Shown: positions 46,051 to 56,702 of the stretch, piece by piece | How positions within the stretch are numbered: the first letter of the stretch is position 1 | Layout of the letters: the number at the start of each line of letters is the position of its first letter | Assembly: GCA_020747015.1 (NCBI GenBank) | Contig: JAGTJM010000001.1 | Span: 930,001 to 994,000 of the forward strand | Reading direction: 5' to 3' | Source: Pyrenochaeta sp. MPI-SDFR-AT-0127 | Taxonomy: Eukaryota > Ascomycota > Dothideomycetes > Pleosporales > Cucurbitariaceae | Length of the DNA stretch: 64,000 nucleotides | Translations under genes and position numbers: made by a program | Notes under the pieces: model-generated | What the model saw: the letters and a program-made list of their open reading frames with translations, nothing else | Database searches by the model: none | Told to the model about the DNA's origin: nothing

Positions 46051-46615
46051 GAAAGACCAGAGGTACTGTATATAGGATCGACCGGTATGATTCCCCTCAT
46101 AGATGGATAATGACTTGTACAATATACTTTTTGATGTATATAAACTTATGCGTCTTTCTGCATCCCTATCTAGTGAGATTATGCCTTGCTTGTTTTGCCC
46201 CACCTATGTCTAAAGACATGTGGGTGAATCGCCTGACACGTGATCCCGTGCTCCCAAAAGTTGCCGAGGTAAGCTTGGGAACAATCTTTCTCACTTCCCT
46301 TGTCGACCTTAAGACCAACAAATCATCAATTCGAGTTGATTGTCAGCAGCGTTTCCTTGACATCGTTTTACACAACTGCGTTTGCCAACGTGCCAGGCTG
46401 ACTCGAAAAGGAAGCCGAAATTCCCCAGTTTACGCCGAACCGAGGCCTGGAGCGCGTTTGCGGGGAAGCTTACTATTCGCGTTATTCTTGAAGCTAACCA
46501 AATATTTTGGATACATTTTTGTTCCTTCACTTTCAACTACACCAATCTATCGACTTCGCGTTCTACCAATTATAGTTCAAATTCATCGATTAAGCTAGTA
46601 AAGAGCAGGTACATC
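46051..46615. other. Intergenic
   Basis: About 565 bases between the ABC1-type gene and the enoyl-CoA gene. No gene is seen. Confidence 0.4.
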
Positions 46616-47693
46616 ATGGCGTCATCATACTCCGACATCAAATTCGAGATCAGAGGGAAGGTTGGCGTAATTACCTTTAATCGCCCCAAGGCCTTGAACT
46701 CCTTTGGCGGTAACCTCATTCCGGACACCATCGATGCGCTCCGTGTTTTGAACGAGCACCCAGAGACCGTTTTCACGGTTCTGACCGGAGAGGGAAGGTT
46801 CTTTTCTGCAGGTGCAGATGTCAGAGGTATTGCCAGCATTTCTGAGGTATGTTATAGGATGGCTAGCTGATGAATATGGATAGCGGCAGCTAATAGCAAT
46901 GCAAAGCCAGAAGAGCACAAGCATCTCGCCGAGAAGAAATTGGCTTTCTTGCAGAGATTCAGCTATGGTGAGTCAAAATACTTTTTCGTTACTCGGAGTG
47001 TTTGTCTCCAGCAGATCTGTCTTTGTGATAGTCCGACAGGAATCTTGAGATGCACATATCTATACAAATTTCTATATTTACATCCTCTTCCTGCTCCTGG
47101 TGTTTTCATCCACTTTGCAAAAGTACACTCAGCTAACTTCTCCAGCGACCGAACTCCTTCGTTCAATGATCGACCATCGTAAAGTCCTCGTCCTCGCTCT
47201 CAATGGCCCTGCCGTAGGCGGCGGCGCAGCTTGGTTCCCAGGTATTGCCGACATTGTCATTGCCTCCAACACTGCATGGCTCCAATGCCCCTTCAGCGCG
47301 CTCGGTCTCGTCCCTGAAAACGGGTCCGCATTATCCTTTGCACAAAGCATGGGCATTCACCGCGCCAACGACTTCTTAATGTTTGGTCGAAAGTTATCTG
47401 CCCAGGAGTTACTGGATACGGGCATGTACAACTACGTCTGGAACGCAACCGGCGCTGAGTTCCAATCCAAAGTACTTGGCTTCCTAGAAGAGCAGCTGGA
47501 GACCAATGATGGCAAGAGCATGATGGAGATGAAGAGGTTGCAGAACGCTCCAATCAGGGATGCGAGGTTGATAGCTGTGGTAAACGCCGTGGATGCGCTG
47601 GCAGAGAGGTTTGTGGAGGATGCGCCTAAGAAGCGGTTCGAGGTGAAGAGGAAGGAGATGGAAGAAAAGAGTAAGGCTCGGTCAAAGATCTGA
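46616..47693 (+). CDS. Peroxisomal enoyl-CoA isomerase/hydratase (ECI/ECH family)
   Basis: Exons 46616-46846, 46907-46967 and 47146-47693 give 279 aa. Crotonase fold: VGVITFNRPKALNSF, the first oxyanion loop FFSAGADVRGI, and the second NGPAVGGGAAWFPGIADIV, which form the thioester oxyanion hole. FSALGLVPENGSALSFAQSMG follows, where hydratases have a second Glu and isomerases a single acid, so it is either a delta3-delta2-enoyl-CoA isomerase or a dehydratase-like member. The C-terminus is basic and ends SKI, a variant peroxisomal PTS1. It should act in beta-oxidation of unsaturated fatty acids. It converges on a PTS1-bearing SDR, 196 bases between stops. Start and splice sites are consensus. 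Confidence 0.9.
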
Positions 47694-47889
47694 GTCTGTC
47701 ATCCGGCGACTGAGTTGATGTATGTGTTGTAAAATAGAATACACAAATCCGCTTCAAGGCAACTTCACGTTTTCTCAGTCTGCTAAAATGGCAGGTGATA
47801 TATGAGTGAACGACTGACATCATACCTTGGGTCTGCGATGGCGAGTGCGACAACCTTATAGGTTCAAGAAATAGTACATGCGCTTTACC

Positions 47890-48874
47890 CTACAATTTCG
47901 ACGCTCTCAGCTTCGTGCTGTCCATCCTCCTCCCTTCATCGTCTTGCTCCTTAACTGTGAGATCTGGGAACTCCGCCGGCATGATTCTCCTTGGGCTCGA
48001 CCCAGGAACAACACTATATTTGTCAAAATCCGTGACACCTTGCTTCCTCAGAAAGTCTTCATCAAGCTCTAACTGTCCATTGACCTCAGGCACCGGCGCT
48101 CTTATCATAGCTAAGATGGCATCCGAGAAAATGGTCGCATTCCTCAGGTCACTCGCGCCTTCCTTAGCGAGATTCTCCGTAGCGGCAGATTGAACTGCCG
48201 TGGCGGGCCATATGCTTGTGATTGCCATCTTGGTCTTGCCTTCGCGCTCGAAGTCCATAGCCAGACCCTTTGTAAGCACACTCATACCCACTTTCCCCAT
48301 CGCATACGCCGTCTTACCCCGGAAGAAGCGTGAGTATATTGGCGGACTGACGACGATAATCCTGCCCTTCCACTCGCTTTTCTCAAAATGTGGAAGCGCA
48401 GCCTGTACTGTGCCATAGAGTCCTTCCACATTAACCCTCTGCATGAGTTGGAATCGCTTCATGGGAGTCTTTTCCACACTAGCCCACCATATCGCTCCAG
48501 AGTTATAAACCAGGATATCTAACCGACCGTACTTTGCGATAGTCTCAGCAATGAGGCGTTGTATGCTGTCGTAGTCGCGTGTGTCAACAGTGATGGGTGT
48601 AGCCTCGCCCCCAGCTTCGCGGATTTCACGGGAAACGGTGGAGATGGTTGATTGGCGGGAGTTGGGATCGGGTGGGAAGGGATGTGTGTTGGATGCGTCG
48701 GATGTACTCTTCGCTGCGACAACGACTGTACCCTGTTAGTTCTTGATGATTGTAATTAAGGTTAAGAGATTGCGTGCCAGCATAGCTTTGCTTTGCTAAG
48801 TCGATGGCTATCTGCCTTCCAATACCTCGGGAAGCTCCGACGACGAGTGCGACTTCTTTCATAGGTGTTGTCAT
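47890..48874 (-). CDS. HSDL2-like peroxisomal SDR with a GC-AG intron
   Basis: Exons 48874-48782 and 48732-47890 give 311 aa. NAD(P) loop VALVVGASRGIGRQIAIDLA, then TVVVAAKSTSDAS, LDILVYNSGAIWW (NNSG-like), a Ser before the catalytic Tyr in VSPPIYSRFFRGKTAYAMGK (Y-x-x-x-K), and the C-terminal -LRASKL, a canonical SKL PTS1. This is the HSDL2 / SDR13C layout, without the SCP2 domain of the animal protein. The 49-base intron has no usable GT: the best join is TAT|GC...CAG|GGT, which restores the usual strand after the first helix. Substrate is probably an acyl chain or steroid-like alcohol; not proven. Confidence 0.88.
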
Positions 48875-49217
48875 GTTTGACTTTCTATATTCTTTCGAAT
48901 AAGCAATGTATTGCGTTTTACTCGCAGTAGCGATACACAAGTAAAATGTATTTGGTGAGTCAAAGACAATTGAGAAATTCAGTCCCCAGAAAACGGTGTT
49001 GGGCACTCCTTGGAAGTCATTCTCTCAGCCTGCAGCAATTTGCGGAGAATGCGCATGTCCATAGTGAGGATGCGGTGTTGATTAGTGATAGAACTCCTCA
49101 GAGAGCTAAGTTGAACCTCGGCAGCCAAGACATCACGTCCCAAATCGACCACCAAAAGCAAGCTCGGTTCCTCGAAGTGCTCCCCTTGAAAAGAACTTTG
49201 ATTTCTCATCATTCTCA
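48875..49217. other. Divergent promoter region, SDR and GST kappa
   Basis: About 340 bases shared by two divergent genes whose products both carry PTS1-like tails. I see no clear paired oleate-response (CCTCGG) element, so co-regulation is not shown. Confidence 0.4.
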
Positions 49218-50371
49218 ATGAATCGCATTGCGAACATGTCGGGCAGAATTACGTGCTATTTGGATTGTGGTATGTTGGGCTATGAAAATGGATCAAGCAT
49301 CTTGTTCTATTACTGACTTCGCTAGTATCACCATACTCATACTTTGCTTTACTGAAGCTTGAGAAACATCGAGAAGTACTCAGATCACACAATGTAGATA
49401 TCGAGTGAGTACAATAACAGCCTAAAATCTGCCAGAGACAGCTCCATCCTTCATTCTTCAAGATCAAAATCTATGATTACTATGATCTACTATCGCAACA
49501 CAACGTGGCAACTAACAGGAAACAGCATAGTACCTGTCTTCTTAGGTGGGATCAACGTTGGAAGTGGTACAGCGTCCCCGTTCAAACCCCTACTGTACCA
49601 TAGGGAGTTTGTTCAGTGTATATCAAATCAATCCTGACAATGCGATACAGGCAACAAGCCCCCTTGGACACTCCCTGCAAAAGCCGCATATAGCAAATAT
49701 GACAGCGCTCGTGCCAAAAACTACTTCGGAGTTCCGAACATTCAAACCCCTTCTTTCTTCCCAATCTTGTCCTTGCTACCTCAGAGAGCACTATGTTACG
49801 TCAAAGAGGCACACCCACAACATTTCCTTCCCATTTTCATGGATTTATTCCGCGAGATGTGGGAAAACGGGAAGGATGTCAGTAAACCCGACGTACTCGC
49901 CGACCTACTTAAGGCGCGGCTAGAGGAGAGCGAGGTAAAGGCAGCCATGGAAGGCGCGAACAGTGCACCAATTAAGCAGCGTCTAAACGACAACACGAAA
50001 GAAGCTCTTGACCGCGGAGCCTTCGGCTGTCCATGGTTTTTCGTGCGAAACTCCAAAGGAGAAGAAGAGCCTTTCTTTGGTAGTGACAGGTACGTCCCCA
50101 CAAGCCATGCACAGCCAATTCATAGAAATACCGTCTGTTTCAGGTGTATCTGCCTTGAGCATAGTTCCCACTGCGGACGGGACAAAGCTTACTGTGTGAC
50201 TGAAACGGCTGCGAACTATGGGGCGATGGGAAGCGACGAATGAAAGGGGTTTCAAATCTGGGTACCCGCTAATGCTTGCGTAGATTTCATTTCATGTGGG
50301 AATATTTAGGCCTACCGTGGGTGGATGTTGAGTTGCATCGAGCGCCTGAGCAACCGAAGGCAAAAATTTGA
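49218..50371 (+). CDS. Kappa-class glutathione S-transferase (DsbA-like)
   Basis: Exons 49218-49269, 49326-49404, 49526-49566, 49651-50089 and 50284-50371 give 232 aa. It is a DsbA-fold thiol transferase: GRITCYLDCVSPYSYFAL carries the active-site Ser in SPYS, followed by IVPVFLGGIN, GNKPPWTLPAKAAY, and late GAFGCPWFFVRNSKGEEEPF with FHFMWEYLGLPW. GSTK1-type proteins conjugate glutathione in mitochondria or peroxisomes. The C-terminus is -KAKI; AKI is a known PTS1 variant in some fungi, so peroxisomal location is plausible. The fourth intron (50090-50283) is unusually long for the gene. All joins restore family words, for example GS|G-NKPPW and SD-R-FHFMWEYLG. Confidence 0.9.
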
Positions 50372-50585
50372 GAATGCTTTTCGGAAGACTTACATATGGG
50401 ACAATATAATGAAGACTAAGAAAAAGCAAACTGTGCCTCTTTTCTCGCTCTCTACGCTATATCCTATGAGGATTCTCAGACCAATCCGCAACTTCAATAT
50501 CATCTCCTTTCTCTTCAACATGTCTTCTCTCTCTAGTGCCCCGAAACGTCTTAGTTGCCGTCCAGATCGCTTTAGATTGCCTTGA
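50372..50585. other. 3' flank of the GST kappa gene
   Basis: Short stretch with the likely 3' UTR. No feature is recognised. Confidence 0.3.
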
Positions 50586-51246
50586 GCTATTATTTTTGTG
50601 CATATCGCCTGCACACTACTGTAGATTCCCCGTCTCGTGCCACCCACTGATCGCATCGCCGTGGCGAACGGCTACCAACCTCCCCAGATACATTCAGGAA
50701 ATTGCGCAGCCTGTCAAAGTAGTCGATGGTCGGATACTCCCATATTCAGTCCCACGCTTTTCCTGGTACTGGGTCGAGCCGGTCTCAGATGGTTGCGTGA
50801 AACGCGGCGTACCATTGACCTTGTGAGACAAAGTAGGTGACATATCGGTGGATATAGTCTTGTATTTCCAGGCTAAGGACGGATTAGAATGTAATTGCGG
50901 GATTCGTAGAGGTACTCACCGGCAAGGATATGGTAATGATTGCAGCGGCAGCAATTGCCTTGTCTTTCTCCACCCAAATGTTGAACCGATTCGGCGAAAA
51001 GTACTGTAACTCAGTCACTGATCTGTCGGAGGAAAATTTATAACTACGGATAACTCGATGCAAGTTCAGTGTGTCATTTGTATAATGGTGGTTGATTGGC
51101 GATCCACTACTCCTGTAGAACGACCAAGACACTCCTCCGCCTTGGAGAAGCCGATTGCCAAAGGCATCTTTGTACTAGTACCCAAAGACGGTAAGGTCAC
51201 TTAGTTGCTCTTTCACTGGCGTTCCTGGAGCGATGGCTTGCTGTCA
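50586..51246 (-). pseudogene. Decayed protein gene with in-frame stops
   Basis: One frame on the minus strand (first codon bases at positions divisible by three) reads as protein-like sequence over about 650 bases but is broken by stops at 51244-51246, 51175-51177, 50785-50787 and 50746-50748. The longest clean part is 51174 to 50920, with segments such as GVSWSFYRSSGSP and VTELQYFSPNRFNIWVEKDK. The frame is again protein-like after 50872 (YIHRYVTYFVSQGQWY) and beyond the later stops (RLDPVPGKAWD). A 47-base GTGAGT..TAG intron-like piece at 50873-50919 would shift the frame if spliced, a further lesion or a sign that it is not an intron. The family is not recognised. The frame may extend upstream: an open stretch in the same phase lies at 51688-51984. 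Confidence 0.6.
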
Positions 51247-52492
51247 CGGAATGTCATGCAGCTACCCGTTTGCCTCTGTGCTGCAGCCAAACAAGATGAC
51301 AGAGATATTTTCAGCCAGCTCATCTAGCACCAAAACGACAATCCTGTTTAGCTTAGGCTCTACCACTCACAATGAACCGCACCAGCCGAGTAGAGGAAGT
51401 ACGGACCTACAGGTAAGGTTGAGCATTTTGTTTCATTCGCGAGCTAGCCACGTCGAAGATCTCATTGTTGTAGCAATTGCTATCCGCAACACACCTGTCT
51501 GAGGTCATGATTACTTCTACTGATACCCCAAGCACTAAACTGATTCGTAATGGTAATTTGGAGTGCCTAGCATGTTGTGGCAAGCTGAACATCGTCCCGT
51601 GTCGGCTCCAGACCTTCTATGATTAAAGGTCATAGAACTCACCCGAGAAGCTCAGGCCATTGCTTTCCACAGTACCAAAGTACATGATTAGACAGGGGTC
51701 TTTTCAGATATCAGTCTCTTCGCTTTGTTATGAAAGATGGGGCTAGCTTCAACGATGAGAGCAGCAGATGTTGTTATATCTACCGATAGCTCAAGGCCAA
51801 CGTGGTACGACCTTGGCTTCGTTATCATTATACACTTTGTCTCTTGCACTACTGCCTTTTTAACAGTTACCTTGTGCGTTATCTTCTTGTTGTTGGTTGC
51901 CCACAAGAAAGATCCTCGAATCACATCACTAATATCTCGATAGTATGTTTGTGCCTGTTCCTGCAATCTGTGCCCGCTTTTCACAAATCTTAAGTTTCCA
52001 AAAGCTCTCGTGGCACTACTGGTAAGAACCCATTACTTCTCTGTTGGCAAATCAACCTACTAACAATAGGTGCCGGTTACGTACCGCGCGTGGTCTGCCT
52101 TTGCAGTGCATAGATAGTAAGGCCATGTCCTCATCTTCCAAATCTCTGAACTTCCATTCACAGACACCAGACACCAGACACCACAGTAGCTATTGCCCAC
52201 CAAATTAGCCAAGAACTAGATATTTTGCACTGGAAAGAGTGCCACGGGGCTACGGCTCAATTCCGTGAAGCGGTAAACGCAGGTTAGCGAATGACGGGGC
52301 AGCACGCGGTGAATGATTTTGCACACCGCGTTCAACCGATCAAGACTCCACGAACCTCATTCACGCCCACTTCAATTTCCGGATCTCCTGAACCTCGACT
52401 GTGTAACTGAAATTCACGTTGAGGCGGTAGGCGTGTTGTTCGACTGGATTCCCCTTTGAAGCTCTTAGAGGGTGCACGCTAAGAGTGGCATC
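51247..52492. other. Gene-poor stretch around and upstream of the decayed gene
   Basis: About 1.25 kb with no intact gene. A minus-strand ORF at 51688-51984 (98 codons) shares the phase of the decayed gene and could be its upstream part. A short tandem repeat lies at 52161-52181. The right end should be the promoter of the Myb-like gene. Confidence 0.4.
52161..52181 (+). repeat. Three tandem copies of CAGACAC
   Basis: CAGACAC occurs three times head to tail, then CACAG. It is about 310 bases upstream of the Myb-like gene start. Probably a small slippage repeat. Confidence 0.8.
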
Positions 52493-54135
52493 ATGGCTCA
52501 GTCTCACATGCTTCTCCCAGAGGGCAGCTTCGAAGATATCTACCTCCTTCGTCACAGTCGCACCCAATCTCAAGCTGATAATCAGTACTATCTTCACACC
52601 TCTGGAAACTTCTATCGACCCAATATCTTCACGGACGGTCAAGCAATGACACAACCGCAACCGGTAGGTGTTACATCAGCTAGAAAAAAGCATGATTCAA
52701 CTGACACTGACGGAACAGAGCGAACACATGGCTAGAAACTATATGCAGCACCAAGGCTGGCACCTCCGAGCGGGCTCTTCATTAGACTACAGGCAATCCA
52801 CCGATGCTCAGTCTAACTACTCGTTCAGCAGTGGTGTTTCCTCACAGAATCACCTTTGGGGAACGAATTCGTCAAGTGAAATTACAGATTGGAATCAAGT
52901 CCTGTCTACGGAGCCAGTGATAGCAACGGATTCAACGTATCACGACCTCCGAAATGATGACCTTAAATACCCTCACATTGCTGCACGCGACATCGCAGAC
53001 AACAATCCCGATTCATTTAGAGGCTACGAGTCCATGCCGCCTTCGGGGCTTTGTGAAGTTGTTCACAGAAAGAGCGTAAATGGATCAGAACTGGAATTGA
53101 ACAGCTCGCTTTCAGCAACGACGCATCCGGAGCAGACTCTGAAGTCAGATTCCTATAGTCCAGGACCCATGCCAGATCCAGCTTCATTGAGTGGTGATTG
53201 GAACAGCTCTTCCACATTTCCTACACCAATAGGAGGGATTTCGCCGTATTCTGTATCATCAAGCCTCTACCTTGACACCTTGTCGCCGTTACTTAGTAAG
53301 AGTACTCTTGGGACCTATGCTTCTGATCATTCAGAAAGTTTAGGTATGAAAGCACTGTTCATTCCGAATACGAGAACAACTCATAATGGCAACGATCTAC
53401 CTGTCGCACATCTACAGGCTCGGTGTGCCGGCTATGGACCTTCAAGCTCACATAACAACAATATTAGCGACCCGGTATGGTCCCTCCGCAGATATTCGCG
53501 TTATTTGCTTGACTCACCGTCAAATTCACGAGGTCCTCAACTAAAGGTCGTCCGTAATGATGAACCTGCGAGCGTATCATCTTCGCATAACAACGGCAGC
53601 GTGCAAGGCTCGTGGGCCAAGTCTCATACTAGCATACATTTCCACCCCTCGTTCAATGAAACGCTGCAGATACCTCGGACTGTAGATGCGCAAGCCCAAC
53701 GCAAACAGAACGATGACCTTCTGATACAAGGGAAGAAGGAGGGCTTGACATATAAAGAGATCAGAAAAAGGATGGTGGGTCAAAAGCCAGCCGAGTCGAC
53801 TTTGAGGGGACGGTACCGCTCCTTGACCAAGCAGCGGAAAGACCGTGTGCGTAAGCCTATCTGGACACCACATGATGTTAGTTGAGAGAAACCCAATCAG
53901 TTTCGGAAGGATGGTTAACATGAGATAGATCAAGCTCCTAAATGAGTTTGTCCATCGGGAATTCGACCGAATCGATGCCAGCGCCCCATGCCCGCAAGCG
54001 ATTAGCCGGGAACAGAAACTCACGAAGGTCGCGTGGAAGAAGGTCGCCAAACATATCAATGAGGAAGGAGGGTCATACCATTTCGGCAACTCGACCTGCA
54101 AGAGGAAATGGTTGGACATCAACAAGTGCCTTTGA
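52493..54135 (+). CDS. Myb/SANT-like protein
   Basis: Exons 52493-52663, 52719-53876 and 53929-54135 join in frame to 511 aa. Residues 1-370 are Ser/Thr/Asn/Gln-rich and look disordered. The C-terminal ~130 residues are helical and basic. The first module, QRKQNDDLLIQGKKEGLTYK followed by EIRKRM and TLRGRYRSLTKQRKDR, fits a Myb/SANT-like helix-turn-helix found in fungal regulators. The second begins IWTPHDIKLLNEFVHREFD and continues to LTKVAWKKVAKHINEEGGSY and CKRKWLDI, again W-spaced. The domain pair spans the last intron, which supports the splice. It is probably a nuclear DNA-binding regulator; targets are unknown. Without the third exon the second module would be lost. Confidence 0.75.
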
Positions 54136-54645
54136 CTGCCCCTTGATGGCCTCTTGCCAATATGCTCCCCATTTTAGCTGCCACGACCAAGAGTCACATA
54201 GACCTGAACGATAACTTGACGGGTCTTTAGGCTGGTTGGAGTGCACATCCGCGGAGTGCGAGGCTGAATTCTGCTATTGGGGAAACGTCGAGCCTGCTTC
54301 ATGAATTCCTCACTGGTGTATGTCGGTTGGGTTCAAGGCGATCTTTTCATTATCTGTAGGCCATTTTGATGGCTTTGTTTTGCTCCTTGGCCTTGTTATC
54401 TTGTGTGCTATATTACTGTTGGCACTTGTCATCAAATTAGTGATTCCTACTGGCTTACCTTGCTTTGAATATTCAGGTATTGAATATCTAGACATACCTT
54501 GGAATTTTGACGTTTTGATTATAGCTTAAGATGTTGAGCTAGAATTAGGTGACATCAATGCAAGGTTCAAGGCCTGTGCCGCTAACTCCGAAGCCGAAGC
54601 TTGTCTATGCCCCTCTCTTCTCTGTAACCACCCTCTCCATCGCTC
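54136..54645. other. Intergenic
   Basis: About 510 bases. An ORF at 54320-54529 encodes a hydrophobic stretch but has no supporting context. I see no gene. Confidence 0.4.
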
Positions 54646-55797
54646 ATGAGAATGCTTCTAGGTCTATCCGAAGCTCTTCCGAGCCTTGTTGAGACCAAAT
54701 TCAAAGCTGCGAAGGCAAAATCAAGTTTACTGTTCTCGCCGACTGAGCTAGCAATCATTCGAACCTCCACAGGCATTCCTGTCAGTCGTCCAACCAATAT
54801 ACAGTCCGCCAAACTCATATTTAATTAGTTTCAATTGCGCTATTGCCCAACCCTCGCAAAGAAGCCCACGCCACAACGAGTAGTTGGAACACCCAAGCAG
54901 AAGATCGATCCTTTTGAAAATCCCTCATTAGATCTCCACATCGCCGATATTCCATCCACAAATCCAACACATCTACTTGTACTCAATAAATTTCCTATCA
55001 TTGCTGAACACTTCATCCTCGCCACTAAGTCAAACAAGAAGCAAACGCATGTTTTAGAGCAGGATGACCTGGAGGCCACGTACGCATGCTTGAAAGCATG
55101 GCAAGAAGGGCCAGGCGGCGAGCAGAAGCGCCTGTTTGCTTTCTTCAACTCTGGGGACCATAGCGGGGCCAGCCAACCCCACAGACACCTACAGTTTCTA
55201 CCTGTAGAGAAGATGCTCGACCGTGAAGCAGCCAGCTCCTGGGACCTGCTGACAGATCTCATCTTATCAGAGTCAATGATCAATGCAAAATGTGAGCTTC
55301 CCCTGCAAATCTAGGTGAAGTAGTAGCTAAGTTAATGCACAGCTGCACCAGAGGATCTGTTCCAGCACCCGAAGCTTCCTTTTACACACTTTGCTCGGTC
55401 ATTTAACTCCGAACCATCAGGGTCACATTTATTCAGTATTTACAACGAGCTTTACAATGCGGCGAAAGAAGCTGTTGACAGATTTATTGTTGCCAATCCC
55501 AATGAACTAGAACTACATCCTATTGACGGAGGTGATTCGCCAATAAGCTACAACCTGGCCATGACTACATCCGGTATGGTCGTCTTGCCCAGACGAAGTG
55601 AAGGCACCATGCTTCGTGGCGACGATGGTAGCAACATTGGCTTCGTTGCTTTGAATGGTACCACACTGGGGGGTACGATGATGGTCAAGTACGAAGAAGA
55701 GTGGAACGAAATGCGCCGGAAGCCTAAACTGCTTGATGACATTCTCACAGCGATTGGCATCCCCCGAGAGCTTCAACAGACCAAGTCGCGCGTATAG
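54646..55797 (+). CDS. APA2: Diadenosine tetraphosphate phosphorylase (ATP adenylyltransferase)
   Basis: Exons 54646-54780, 54829-55291 and 55343-55797 give 350 aa, the length of yeast Apa1/Apa2. The enzyme splits Ap4A with phosphate to ATP and ADP. Key block: NSGDHSGASQPHRHLQFLPV, the HIT-like His-x-His motif with the nucleophilic His. Upstream are KKPTPQRVVGTPKQKIDPFE, HLLVLNKFPIIAEHFILAT and LEATYACLKAWQ. The third exon holds ISYNLAMTTSGMVVLPRRSE and NIGFVALNGTTLGGTMMVK, typical of the C-terminal domain. Both introns are short with consensus sites. The paralogue (APA1 versus APA2) cannot be told from sequence; filamentous fungi usually have one. Confidence 0.92.
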
Positions 55798-56702
55798 AAG
55801 GCGATATATGTAGTGTAATGTGAACCACCCTTATTGTGGACATTATCAACAATTGTTTATCGTTGCGGCTGATGAGTATCTGAGATCGACAAGCTCAGCC
55901 AGCCTGTGAAACTCTGAATTGTATATTGGCAAATCAAGTAGTGGATCAGGACCAAATCCTGACGACATCAACCGGTGGGACGAGTAGCATACGTAGATTT
56001 GGTCGGGATGCATGTATACAGTGTCGAAGGGGCTGAAGAGGCTCAGCTGATCATGGTTGAGAGAGAAATATGAAATTCGAATCATGCTCGTATAGACTGG
56101 GAACCATGATTAGAGCTGCTCCCTAGTTGTTGCAGCTGAAATATTCCTTTATGGCTACCAATTTTTGATTGCGGACGACTAGGTTCGTCGAGTTCTGCAT
56201 GAGCATGTTGGCGTCGTCCCACACGATTAGTAGAGTGATGAAAAGCCTTGCAGATACAAGAAGCTCCAATCTTGCCCCAACGTACCTTGCCTTAAAGTAC
56301 CTTCTGATTGTGTCAAGGATTGAAATCTTCTATAATATCCCACGGTGCTTAATAATGACTCAGGGTGACAACATATGCACGGCGGCGAAGCGTAGCGGAA
56401 AGCTGCGGGGACGAGCTCGGAGGTCCAAGCACACTCACCTTTCGTCATCCGCCCGCAACCTCAAAGACACATGCAACCAGACGCTGGATCCTCGCAAACG
56501 CAACCCAGCCAACCGCGAGCGCGCCGCCATGCTCTTACACAGAAGCCTGCACCTCGACATAGTTCCGCCTGATTGAAGTTTAAGCTTTACCAGCTGAGCT
56601 CCCAGCCCTTTGCCTGGTCGCCTACTTTGGTCCTTGGCGGCTTTTCCTTTACACAAGACTCACCACCCTGGTACCTTCACTTAAACGTGGATTTGGGTCA
56701 AG
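55798..56702. other. Intergenic
   Basis: About 905 bases upstream of the WD40 gene. The ORF at 56169-56576 is Arg/Ser-rich with no family resemblance. I see no gene or clear element. Confidence 0.4.

Noticed and set aside
51737..51943. Plus-strand hydrophobic 68-codon ORF
   Set aside because: It is the antisense of the 51688-51984 minus ORF, and the hydrophobic run arises from complementing its charged codons.
54320..54529. Hydrophobic small ORF after the Myb-like gene
   Set aside because: A single TM-like stretch with no upstream signals or homologue that I recognise; likely chance in A/T-rich DNA.
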